NCBI RefSeq assembly: GCF_000224145.3
Contig: NC_020174.2
Span: 3,601,026-3,665,025, forward strand
DNA: 64,000 nt
Direction of reading: 5' to 3'
Source: Ciona intestinalis
Lineage: Eukaryota; Chordata; Ascidiacea; Phlebobranchia; Cionidae
The position numbers were made by a program, and so were the translations under genes. The notes below the pieces were generated by a model. It ran no database searches, was not told the DNA's origin, and saw nothing but the letters and a program-made list of their open reading frames with translations. This document shows, piece by piece, positions 12,874 through 22,400 of the stretch; position 1 is the stretch's first letter, and each line of letters starts with the position of its first letter.

Positions 12874-13052
12874 AGTTATAGGCCAATAGCATTTTTTACC
12901 CTGAATTGCAAATAATTGGTTGTTGAATTTATTTGTTGCAGTTACGAACAGCATTGGATCGAATTGAAGAAGTAGAAATGACAAATTCTCATCTTGAAAA
13001 GCGGTTAGAACGATTGCGAGCATCAAGAACTGCATTATCTGGTCCGTCGTGA
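2250..13052 (+). CDS. LRRFIP: LRRFIP1/2-family coiled-coil protein (flightless-interacting)
   Basis: Homologue of vertebrate LRRFIP1/LRRFIP2, cytoplasmic coiled-coil adaptors that bind Flightless-I and act in nucleic-acid sensing and Wnt/TLR signalling (family knowledge). Fourteen exons join in phase: 2250-2327, 3070-3156, 3461-3511, 7726-7839, 8128-8298, 9003-9095, 9980-10072, 10252-10311, 10628-10724, 11334-11383, 11699-11813, 12173-12252, 12496-12600, 12942-13052, giving 434 aa. Exon 2 carries the signature [18 protein letters not shown], exon 5 [18 protein letters not shown], and the last exon [19 protein letters not shown], all diagnostic. Most of the protein is predicted coiled coil. 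Most exon joins are phase 0, so exons can be skipped without frame loss. A polyadenylation signal AATAAA is at 13318-13323. The neighbouring receptor gene is convergent. Introns hold MITEs and a three-copy repeat (10770-11300). Confidence 0.92.
5062..7086 (+). CDS. Large repetitive acidic open frame, likely alternative N-terminal exon of LRRFIP
   Basis: An uninterrupted 674-codon frame in LRRFIP intron 3. Residues ~20-350 are built from degenerate repeats of NETEQET and [10 protein letters not shown] type, rich in Thr, Glu, Gln, Asn and Val. Residues ~380-610 are Ser/Asp/Glu-rich. The last part has a [13 protein letters not shown] segment. Near the end, AAG|GTATCA at 7035/7036 is a good donor in phase 0 and matches LRRFIP exon 7726 (phase 0). 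Using it would fuse 658 residues to the LRRFIP coiled-coil body. A cag acceptor ends one base before the ATG, but reading from it out of exon 3 (phase 0) hits a stop. So I infer an alternative first coding exon rather than an insert. Vertebrate LRRFIP1 also has a long acidic exon, but at a different position. It could instead be a separate intronless gene. Confidence 0.6.
   Translation: MENSAYEVSKQLLDNIIDLVEEHIVGSDSTCNRATVQDTVAQSVANDAVVIPTHETEQVTVIQSADNNAVEAEQERTNETEQVTVDSSTVVELTKETEKETTNDTVAQSVDNDDVEAEHETTNETEQETIDNDAIVEATIKKEQVTTNKTEQVTTNTIEQGTVTECVDNNTVVEPTNEIKQETTNKTEQETVPQSVDNNDVVALTNETKQETTNETEQENVAQSVDNNSDVGVTNETEQETVDNDHVVEPINETEQVDQSVDNFAVETEQETVAECVDNDAVDGLANEIEDEPTNEIEQETVAQSVDNDAVVVGLANETEEEPTNDTVAQSINNDAVIAATNETEQESVVQSEPVACLDSNGFDTHATNSSQALSQWCENEVDCILDSVFMILDSNESSESTLEDEYQFSDESSETYETASNPSDSYCDEKLMNNGETTSFSEASLNGELLDDPAVDKAVDVDASKTSVPDNPLNQDVLQDDELNLSKSLDDVEPIINNDNEVDNVSVINVETNTLADAHIQHETCGSQMINKMQSEVVPPGKTDDSCQDINMQCELLVNEILNVIQVKTPEVNVQPQVIEEDSNQSKSSPSSLDQTQTVEETAEVEAVTESMFVPYTLDVCSVCKNNMREMALTMKGYKLFASKQRDKEFALKWGLKVSVKCLIFKQTTRNYL
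7149..7340 (+). mobile_element. MITE family 1 copy (form A)
   Basis: Ends TATAGTAGGG... and ...CCCTACTATA, with inner TIR GGGAAGATGAGACA and GGTGTCCCATCTTCCCC. It lies in LRRFIP intron 3 just after the large open frame, whose stop at 7086 precedes it. Confidence 0.85.
10363..10550 (+). mobile_element. MITE family 1 copy (form A)
   Basis: Full-length copy in an LRRFIP intron. It has the conserved interior (AGTAAACAAA, CACGATCAGGATAT) and terminal CTCTACTATA. Confidence 0.85.
10770..11300 (+). repeat. Dispersed repeat family 3, three tandem copies
   Basis: Three ~160-bp units, each carrying ACTAAATGTAA, a GTTTTTTGACGACTGTTC-type segment, ATAACCTGTCTTT and a GAGA(C/T)AAACA tail. The third unit also repeats ACTGTTCATTTCGTCGAC several times. 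The same family occurs near 19780-20050, 52640-52900, 54205-54340 and 63230-63400. Confidence 0.65.
12331..12450 (-). mobile_element. MITE family 1 copy, truncated (form B)
   Basis: Only the right half is present (GGAGTTGTAAGG, TTTGTTTACTACCAAAT, TCTCCCATCTTCTCCC, CCTACTATA). The left TIR is missing. It lies in an LRRFIP intron. Confidence 0.75.
12836..12872. repeat. (AT)n microsatellite
   Basis: A run of about 17 AT dinucleotides inside the last LRRFIP intron. The preceding 12660-12790 stretch and the following sequence share near-identical text (GGAGTTATA(T/G)GCCAATA), which indicates a local tandem duplication. Confidence 0.8.
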
Positions 13053-13522
13053 TGCATGGATGGCATCAACTACTTGTATACCTTGATGCAGTGCTTGATG
13101 TACGCGGAGAGTTCTTATCAAGGCTTTGCACGTGTAATTTCATGCCATTTTAGTGAAAATATCTTTATTAAGTTGATTGTATACAAGCTTTTGATTCAAC
13201 ATGCTAAATATTATCCTGTTGCAATTTCAGTATAAACATTAATTTATGCGTTTATGATTTTGGTTGTTCCCATATGTAAGATCTGGTTTAAGATGATTTC
13301 GTTCTTGTTTAAATTGAAATAAAATGTTTTAAAACTGTTTTTTCCCTACTTTTATATACAATAAACACATATTGTTGCAACAATCAATCAGAGAAACAAA
13401 GAGAAGGAAATTCAATGTAAATAATTTGTTGTTATATTACATATTATACAAAATTTTGAAGTGAAATTTTAATTCAACAACGTAGTAAAGAACAGTGCTT
13501 AAATTGTCACAAAGAAATTTGT
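13053..13522. other. Convergent 3' region between LRRFIP and the receptor gene
   Basis: Holds the LRRFIP 3' UTR with AATAAA at 13318-13323 and, on the other strand, the receptor 3' UTR. Nothing coding is seen. Confidence 0.6.
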
Positions 13523-16500
13523 TTACACAAATGTTGTAACTGGGGATGGGGGGTCGTCTGAGAAAGCAGCACTCTGTCTGTTTGCGCTTGTATTAATATT
13601 GCTCGGGCGTGCACTTGTGCTGTAACTTCTGCGGTCTTTCTTTTTCCGTTTGATTTCGTTTAATGGGGTGGTTTGGTCGTCTTTTTGTTTCTTACTTACA
13701 CTTAGCATAGACGATGACGAACCGGTGCGTTTCTTCTCCGTTTTCACCGACGTCATATTTGCTTTGGCTTGGCTTGTCTCGCCATTTAGATTCGTCCGCG
13801 CGTTCGATGGCGTGCCTGGTATTTGTATAAGGCCCAACGTAGTCATGTCTGTGTCATCCTTGGCTACCATTCTGTAAGTTGATCTTTGTCGCTCTCCACC
13901 GACGAGGTCGCCGTTGCCGTAATAAGATTCCTCGCGTTTCTGTACAAATAAGATTTTCAATGCTCATTACTATTTTCTCCGCTTATAATTATCGACACAT
14001 AAAAATAAAAATCTTTATTTAAAAAAAAGGACATCAAATATAGTAGGGTGGGGGAAGATGGGACACCTTTTCATTATATTTTTACATAGAGCGTTGTTAG
14101 TTGTTTAAACACGATCAGGATATTTAGATATTATGTGCTAAAGGTGTCCCACCTTCCTCTCTACCCTACTACATATGTGTGTATATAAAACACCCCCGGA
14201 CGAAGTGTAACGACTTTGGTATCACCGGGGCAATTAAAGTACGGATGATAGCTCTATTTACTCGTTTGAAACAAATGTCTGAAACAAAAGTGAGCGAACA
14301 AAACGTTCAGTTTGACTCAATAGACACCAAGTATACCATGGTTCCTATGAAGTTGCCGTCCACGTCCATCTTGCCGCGATAGGTTGATTTATGAGGTGCG
14401 GGGTCTTTTTTACCCAAGATAATCGCCATCCAGTGCGCTCTGATTTCATCTTGGTGTAAACAGAATAGAATCATCAACACGATTCCCTGAATGAAATACA
14501 TTTTGAATGGGAACTGTGGCTTAGCGGAGCTATAAGCAATGATGGTAAAAGTTCAACGGGTCAAATAGCAGTTCGGAAGTACGCGGTTGTGCGTATATGG
14601 AAGCACGTAATATATAATATATGTGCTATATATATATACATTAGGGTGGGGGGAGATGGGACACCTTTAGCACGTATTTCAAATATTCTAATCGTGTTTT
14701 AAACAATTAACAACAGTCTATATTGGAGTCGTATAAGAATACGGTTTTATAGTTTTTTAAATGCTGTTTGTTTACTACCAAATTAAACGAGAAAACAGAA
14801 AAAACAGGCGTCCCATCTTCCCCCACCGTAGCACATCGCTACTTTTCCTCTGCGTTATAGATACGTACCAATGCGGAGGATAGAAGAGTGAATACAATAA
14901 CGGAGATAAGATGCGCTTTGGTATTTCCTTCGATTCTTATTGCTGGGATAACTGCTGTGCCAATTATCACTGCAAATAAATGTTGCATGGAATTTTGCAG
15001 AATGAAATAAACAGTTAAACTTACTTATGGCCGTCAGCATAGTTATAACTGATAACTTATAAAGATGGACTTTAATACGTTGTAAGCTTCCCAAGCGCTG
15101 AAATCGACCGTTGGGTTTCACCCAAACCATTCCGTAACTGACGTACATTAATATGACTACATCAACAACAAGCAAAAGTGAAGAAGGCAGTATGACGCCC
15201 ATATTGAGGTAGTTTCCTTTCAAAAAACACCTACAAAATATCAAGATCAAAAAGAGTCAAAAACTAATGAATGACGATATACAATTCGCTGGAGTAAACC
15301 GTGTAAATCTCTTTGCGCGTGAATGAAACAACCAAACAAATAATTGCAATAGCGAATGTTATTCCGTATGCTGGTAATGCAGATTTAAGGAAGAATCTAC
15401 TGATGTGACCACCCATTGGCTTCTTGAACATAACTAGAAGAATAAACCAATATGCTGTCAACCAGAACCATGCGCCTAGCATTCCTAAATGGCCCAAGAA
15501 TGCACCTGAAAAAAAAAACTTTATAAACGTACTATATGTTTGTTTGTTTGTTTTATTGTGGGTATAGGCTACAGAATAGTTAAATAAATAGGAGCACGGG
15601 GGAAGATAAAACACCTTTTCATTCTATTTTGTCGTGTAATTTGGTAGTAAACAAAAAACATTTAAAGAATTATAAAACCGTATCGTTACTTCTCCCATAG
15701 ACCGTTGTTAATTGTTAAAACACGATCAGGATATTTGAAAATTATATGTGCTAAAAGTGTTCCGTCTTCTTTCACTCTTACTATATTAATAATCATATTA
15801 TTCGTAATAAAACATAAGAAGAGATAACGTTGTCTCACCAGCAACACACATTGGATGTTCGACGATGGTTTCTAACGTCTCGAATTCGTAATGGTGTCTG
15901 TGATTGTTGCTGATCAAATACGACACGAAATACACGATGTAGCAAACGCATAGATTCACCATCACTATATGCGTTCGTTTCACTTGAAATTTTCTAAAAA
16001 CGATTTCAACGACAGTACTTAAAATGTAGTAACGAAAACCGGAATCACAGCACTGGCTAATTACCAAATAATGTAAAGCAGCGACTGTTATGCAGTCATA
16101 TTGCTTTTGATATATATATAACAAAAAGTTATGGTAGTTTAATATAGTAATGTGCTGAGATAGGATAATACCGTTATAGCACCCAAACCCTATACTGTTT
16201 GAAACAATTAATAACGCTAATTGGAGTCGCGAAGCTATACGGTTGTATAGTTCTGTAAATATTCTTTGTATACCACTCGTAGGTTTAACGCTCTGAACTG
16301 ATTACAGTTGTTAACCTACACACTTTTTTAATTGTGTGTTTTTTCTTAGTTTTAATCGTGTTCGTTGTATTTTGTTCACTTGATCCTTTTACTGTCTGTT
16401 AGTTTGATTTTTATTGTGTTCCCAATCACCATTTATCTACTAGTCACTATTATGTTCCAATTTTCGCACAAACTCGTTTCGACACATTGTTTAAGAGTTT

Positions 16501-18510
16501 AAACGCCGCGTATAAATTCCCCGCCGCTGCCTGATTGCAGCGTGTCACGTGCCGCGCGCTGCGCGCTCTGCGTCCTTGTGGTTTTGAATGTGTAAAATCG
16601 GTTCTCGTTGTACTGCGTTTGCGAAAAGTAGTTTTGTCGCGAGAGATTTGTTGCAGGTGTGTTGAATTGGTTAAATGGATATTTGTATTCAGCAGTTACT
16701 ATGTATGTATGACAGTGTTTTAAAACCGTTAGAGGACATTTATATAGATATCGTTATTTATAGACTGTTTTTACGAAATTACCTTTATATGTTTCAGTCA
16801 TATTCAGTACAGCTTACAGCAGACTACGTCAGACAGCCCATTAATTGGCCGTTAAAGCAGCGTCTAGGAGCAAACTATACCGTTAACTATGGGACACCTT
16901 TAGAAGATGTCCCATCTTACCCCACCTACTTTATTACAGAAGTGTACTTACTATTGCTGTATGCTGAAAATGCGGCCGTTTTTATGATACTGCAAAAAAA
17001 CTGACTGCATCACGGCGTTTTAAATTGTAAGAGATAGGAACGCGCTGAAGCCTGAATAGGCACCCGTAGAATACTTGTGTTTTTAATTTATGCCGCTCAA
17101 TGTGTTAACTGGTAACATATATAGGGTAGGGTGGGAGAAGATGGGACATCTTTAGCACATAATATCCAAATATCCCAATCGTGTTTTAAGCAATTGTCTA
17201 TGGGAGTCGTGAGGATACGGTTTTATAATTCTTTGAATATTCTTTGTTTACTACCAAATGGACGAGAAAATCAAATGAAAAGGTGTCTCATCTTCCCCCA
17301 CCCTACCCTATATATGTTACCAGTTAACACATTGAGCGGGAGAAATTAAAAACACAAGTATTCTACGGGTGCAAAAGACACGCTTGTGTAAAAGACAAGC
17401 AATAGACTAACTTGTATCCGATGTATGCCATTAAAGTCAGAAGTATCCCAATTATAGAAATGGATGCCCCGATGTATGTTACGATCAACATTGTGGAATA
17501 ATTCTGAACTGTGGCGATGTTTTCTCCATTACTCGAATTTGAATGATCTAATAAAAACGAAGATAAGGTAAATGAATATGTGCTACTTATTATGTTTATC
17601 CTTGCCTGGTAGTAATTAATGCCATGAAATGGTATAATTCCTCATTACTGTCAGGTTAATGAGTTATGACATTTTTTCTAAATTATTCTACATATGGCTG
17701 GTAATTTGGGCAACTTATTAATTGCTATATAGTCCCGGCGCTGCTGTGTGGCACAGTTGGTTAGCGCGCATGCTTATATATGCAATGCGTATGAATTCTT
17801 CGGCATAACACTTAATAGCAATTGCTCTCGATGGTCACTAATGGGTTGTTTAAATTGTTAACCATATATAAAAAATCTAAAAAAACAGTTACCTAGTTAC
17901 ATTCATAGTAATTCCTAAGCTGAAACGAGGTGTATGAAACAGAACACCCGTGTTATAACGACTCTTTCCGGCCACGCAAGGATAATACAAGTTACATTCA
18001 GTCATTCATAATTGGATGTAGCCATTACGGTCTATTGTTGTGAGAATGCACTTACTCACAACAACAGAAGCGTTTTGTGTCTATACCCTATATTTCCTAG
18101 TTTCATTTTTATATCCTTTATTTAGAGAACGCACGCTTGAACTTGCTTCCTTCCAGTAAAAAGTCATGGAAAAAATACAGACACCTAAGTAATGTAGAAA
18201 TAAACATTCTGTAGTAGAATACCGAGGCGACAATAATCTTAACTGTTAGCTACTATTTATATAGTATAGGGTGAGAGAAGATGGGACACCTTTTATTCTA
18301 TTTCTCGTCCCTTTAGGAAGAACATTCGAAGAATTATAAAACCGTATCCTCACAGCTCCTATAGACCGTTGCGAATTGTTAAAGAGACGATCAAAATATT
18401 TGGATATTATGTGCTAAAGGTGTCCCGCTTTGCCCCACCCGACTGTATAATATTAACTTACTTTCTACCGTTGTTCCCACGTTAATTCGATATTCCGTTG
18501 TATTATTCAT
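13523..18510 (-). CDS. Adhesion-type (class B2-like) seven-transmembrane receptor with short N-terminus
   Basis: Plasma-membrane 7TM receptor rebuilt from eight minus-strand exons: 18462-18510, 17412-17547, 15839-15993, 15283-15505, 15025-15230, 14869-14969, 14337-14486, 13523-13939. All junction phases agree (1,2,1,2,1,0,0), giving 478 aa. The ~36-residue N-terminus has several N-glycosylation sites (NNTT, NHS, NSS, NYS). TM1 is IVTYIGASISIIGILLTLMA. TM3 follows PMCVAGG, with an ECL2 cysteine in SELCFL that could form the usual disulfide. TM7/H8 reads GIVLMILFCLHQDEIRAHW, close to the adhesion-GPCR pattern. The ~160-residue tail is basic and Ser/Thr-rich. No GAIN domain or GPS cleavage site is seen, and TM6 lacks the usual tryptophan. 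An acceptor 27 bases before the ATG leaves open that more 5' exons exist. The ligand is unknown. Confidence 0.78.
14039..14171 (+). mobile_element. MITE family 1 copy, internally deleted (form A)
   Basis: Perfect left end TATAGTAGGGTGGGGGAAGA and a right end with CCCTACTA. About 60 bp of the interior is missing. It lies between the last two receptor exons. Confidence 0.85.
14638..14830 (-). mobile_element. MITE family 1 copy (form B)
   Basis: Full-length copy in a receptor intron, ending 38 bases from exon 14869-14969. TIR AGATGGGACACCTTTAGCAC and CGTCCCATCTTCCCCCACC. Confidence 0.85.
15588..15785 (+). mobile_element. MITE family 1 copy, diverged (form A)
   Basis: Lies in a receptor intron. 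The interior is well kept (TTGGTAGTAAACAAA, CACGATCAGGATATTTG) but the TIRs have drifted (GGAAGATAAAACACC, GTTCCGTCTTC). Confidence 0.8.
16138..16290 (-). mobile_element. Decayed MITE family 1 remnant
   Basis: Recognisable only by interior blocks such as TTTGAAACAATTAATAACG, GGAGTCGCGAAG and TACGGTTGTATAGTTCTGT. The TIRs are nearly gone. Confidence 0.45.
16886..16931. mobile_element. MITE family 1 terminal remnant
   Basis: Left TIR (TATGGGACACCTTTAG) joined almost directly to right TIR (GATGTCCCATCTTACCCCAC), with no interior. This looks like a solo-end deletion product, in a receptor intron. Confidence 0.7.
17060..17371. repeat. Large near-perfect palindrome around a MITE copy
   Basis: The sequence from GCACCCGTAGAATACTTGTG (17060) through CTCAATGTGTTAACTGGTAA and the MITE TIR is repeated in inverted orientation, ending at 17371. 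The arms are about 90 bp and nearly identical, far longer than the ~30-bp TIRs of other copies. Confidence 0.85.
17119..17314 (-). mobile_element. MITE family 1 copy (form B) at the centre of the palindrome
   Basis: Core copy with ends ATATAGGGTAGGGTGGGAG and CCCACCCTACCCTATAT. Interior CACATAATATCCAAATATCC is conserved. It lies in receptor intron 2. Confidence 0.85.
17733..18013 (+). mobile_element. tRNA-derived SINE copy, diverged
   Basis: The head (GTGGCACAGTTGGTTAGCGC) resembles tRNA Box A. The body has TGGTCACTAATGGGTTGT, and the 3' part ACAGAACACCCGTGTTATAA, CGGCCACGCAAGGATAA. It lies in receptor intron 1. The 17590-17730 stretch looks like a reverse-oriented fragment of the same family. 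Confidence 0.75.
18259..18449 (+). mobile_element. MITE family 1 copy (form A)
   Basis: Ends 13 bases from the receptor's first coding exon donor (18456-18461). Right end TGTCCCGCTTTGCCCCACC. Confidence 0.85.
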
Positions 18511-19431
18511 TGCGTCAGAATTTATATAAACCTAATTAAGGTCTGTCACGATTAAAAAAACATGATCAACTGCCTGGTTAGGGTCTGTAATGTAACATAA
18601 TATATCTATATACTCTGCCAACTATAGCAAGATCACTTACGCCCCATGACTTGATGCAACGATACACAACTTCATAATCACGTAGGCTATTCTTTATAAT
18701 ATTAAAATTTCTTGTTTTATGATGTAGTATATGCGACCTACGTCCTATACGTAAGAATTAAGTCAGCCATACAAGCTTGCTCAGCGCACGCCGGAAGCTT
18801 CGCCTGATCCCTCTCATTATGCTGTCTATTAGAAGTTTGCTAATCGTGACGCGAATATTAACAAAAAAATAATAAAAATTATCAACTGATTATATATTGC
18901 TGTAATTTAGTCTGAACTTAAGTTGTAGGATTTAAGTTAAGCGCCAAAGCTATGCCAAGACTCACTGTTATTTTATAATACCTGCAGTTTATATTGAGAT
19001 TCTAAACCGAGTAATTGTCCATATATTTCGTGCTATTCATAAATATCCGGAACCTTGTGACGTCACATCCACTTTTGCAACGCCATCATTGAATCGTTGG
19101 AACTTAGTTAAGTTGCAAACTCAATATAAACAAGAGGTAGATACACAAATAGGACACTAAGCCTTTTCCACTTTCTTTACTGACAAATGACAAACTTGTA
19201 TTTGATCAAAGAAATTCAAACTTAAAAAATGTACAGTCGAATTTATTATTGTTAATTGGCGGGTTTTGTAACATTAGATTGAAAAAAATGTACAAGGATG
19301 CGACAGTTCACTTTGAAATGTAACAAGATACAGAGACCACATTTAACAGTTTGTGAAACCATGATACGCGAACCCACTGACTATAAAATCGCTTCACAAA
19401 AGTTTGTTCCATTTTTTCAGTCACAAGAATC
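18511..19431. other. Region between the receptor start and the FET gene end
   Basis: Should contain the receptor promoter and the FET 3' UTR. A TGACGTCA CRE-like octamer occurs near 19058. I found no further receptor exon (no GPS motif) in 0.9 kb. A minus-strand AATAAA (plus tttatt) occurs near 19242. Confidence 0.4.
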
Positions 19432-22400
19432 TTAATAAGGACCTGACCTTCCGCCTTGGGGTGGGCCACCCCTCCTAAAAAAAACCAACAATATATAAGG
19501 TCAAGCCTCGTTAAAGCAGACTCCCCCCATTGTACGGGTTGGGTCTACGCAATTTGTTTCTATTAGAAGTTTAACTTAATAATAAATCATATTTAGGGTT
19601 TATTCTCTTTTAAGTTGATAAATATATTTACCATTTTCCACCGCCACCGTCTCTGCGTCCGCCCCGGTCACCACCTCGGCCTCCATAACCTCCTCTACCA
19701 CCTGCAATATAGGGTGTAATGGTAACGCCTTTTTATCATCTAGGTTATTTATTTAGGTTTTATCCATAAATGTTTTTTAAAGACTGTCGTTTTACTGTTA
19801 CTATGAGTCTTTTCAACCCTTTATCAACCTTTTTGCTATGACTGAAGAGACTTAATCAGTTTTATTTATTCATAAATGTTAACAATTGTGATGTTTTACT
19901 GTTACTTTTCGAATTTTTTTTGGACAAAATAAATTTTATTTATTCATAAATGTTAACAATTGTAATGTCTTACTGTAACTTTTCTCTTTTTTTCCCAGTT
20001 TTTTTTTGTTATGACCGAAGAAACAATTTTTTTTTTCATTTAGTATAAATGTAACAATTATATTTATTCCCATAAACAAATCCTACCTCCTCTGTCTCCT
20101 CTTCCACGGAAACCTCCTCTTCCCCCACCATCGTATCCTCTTCGATCGCCAAAATCTCTTCCACCACCTCCACGTCCACGACCTCGACCTAATGTTATGA
20201 ACACATTAAACACAAACATACATAAACACATTTAAAAGCAGTTTTAAGTAACATATTAAACACAAACATTCATAAACACATTAAACAGAAATTTTAACAC
20301 ATTTAAAAGCAGTTTTAACACATTGAGCCCAAACATACATAAACACATTCACAAGCAGTTTTAACACATTAAACACAAACATACATAAACACATTCACAA
20401 GCAGCTTTAACACATTAAACACAAACATACATAAACACATTCCAAGGCAGTTTTAACACATTAAACATAAAACATAAATAAACACATTCAAAACCAGTTT
20501 CCAACTTTGCAATTCATTTTTTTATATTTACCTCTATGGTATTTAACCTTAGCCAAGACAAGCAAACATAAAAAAACAAACAAAAAAACTTTGATCTTTA
20601 AAAAAAAAACATACATATATAAACACATTCAGAAGCAGTTTTCAAAGAAAAAAAAACATATGTTTTATTTTTATTTTTTATGTTTAAAACATAAATACCT
20701 CTATCTCCAAATCCACCACGTCCTCGACCTCTCCCTGAAAACCCTCCTGCAGCCAAAAGATATTATTCAAAAGTTCATTTTGTAATATTTACCACTTCTA
20801 CCCACCTGGTCCAGCACTTGCACGTTGTTGGGCAAAACTAACACTCAGTAAGTTTCCATTCCATTCCTTGTCTAAAAAAGGTGTCATTATTACATAAACT
20901 TGGTTGATATCATGAAAAACAGTTCTTGTTTAAATTCAATTACTTTATAAGTTGGTTACAATGAATCAATGAATGTAACTTGCTTTATCCTTGCTTTTAA
21001 GTTCACTTTTTAAATTACTTTATAAGTTGGTTACAATAAAAGAATGAATGTAACTTGCTTTATCCTTGCGTGGCCGGAAAACGACAGTCTTGAAAACTTA
21101 TAACATGGGTGTCCTGTTTCAAACACCTCATGCCAGCTTACGAGTTACCAAGTATGTTACTTCGTGGTTGATTTTTTTGGGGAGGATTTTTTAACTTTTT
21201 TTTAATTACAAACAAAACTCACTGTTGAACCAGTTTATGGCAGCTTGAGCAGATGGTGGATCATCGTATGTAACTGTGCATTCACCCTTTGGTTGATTAA
21301 TTTCTTTGTCCATGTAAACGTAAATCCGAGGCTCTTGTGTTCGCTTATCTTTCTACAGAAACATGTTTAATCATTACAATATTAAAACATCATGTTTGTT
21401 AGGTTGTGCAGCACAATGGTTAACGCCTGCCTCTAACCAAGAAGGTGTAAGTTCAAGGCTCATCGCTGCTACCAATGTCACGGAATGTGTCCTTGGGCAA
21501 GATACATATATAAACTTAGACAAACCATTAAGTATCAAAAAAAATCACTACAAAGTTACATGGTAACTTGTAAGCGGGCACAAGTTAAAAGAAACAAGAA
21601 CACGCATTATACCACAAAATGACTGTCCATTTTCTGCCACGCAAGGGTAAATAAGTTACATTTATTTTTACATATTTTTATTATTTGTACATATTTTTTT
21701 TTATTTGTACTTTTTTTTACGTATTTTTCTGTGCATTAATTACTAACTTTTATGATTCCAATCTGTCCAAAATACTCAGCGATAGATTCCTTTGTAATAT
21801 TTTGACCCATGCCTTGCACAAAGATTGTGTCGCTTGCTGGTCCTGGTGTATTATCAACAGATGAGGCCGCACCTAAATATAAACCCCATGAACAGATATT
21901 TCTTTGATTTTGAAACGTATCTAATGAAGTCTGATAGCATGAGGCTAAAACTTTTGCGTTAAATCCTGGCTGAACACTATGTTAAAATATATGATGAAAT
22001 ATTAATCTTTAAAAAGCTTTAAAAACTTTTCGCATTTGCTGTGATAAAAATTTGTGTTCCATTTAGGTGGAAAACAAATAAAACAAGGAAAAAAATTTTT
22101 GTAAACTGATTGCCTGTATTGAAGTCCTAAATAATATAAACAATTGCACTGTTAAACTTAAACCCCGTTCAACACAATGCAATTGTTAGCCCTACGATTT
22201 TCCATGGTTTTTAAATGATGGCTCTTTAGATAGAAGCAACCAATGTATTAGAATAAATGCAACAATCTTACAGACTTCCCAGGTGAACAATACGTTGACA
22301 AGGTTCAAGCAAATGTGGGTTTTGCCCACATTATAACATGTTGATTTGCAGAGGCAACTTACCACTACCTCCATCACTGTGATCTCGTGTGTTGCCTGAT

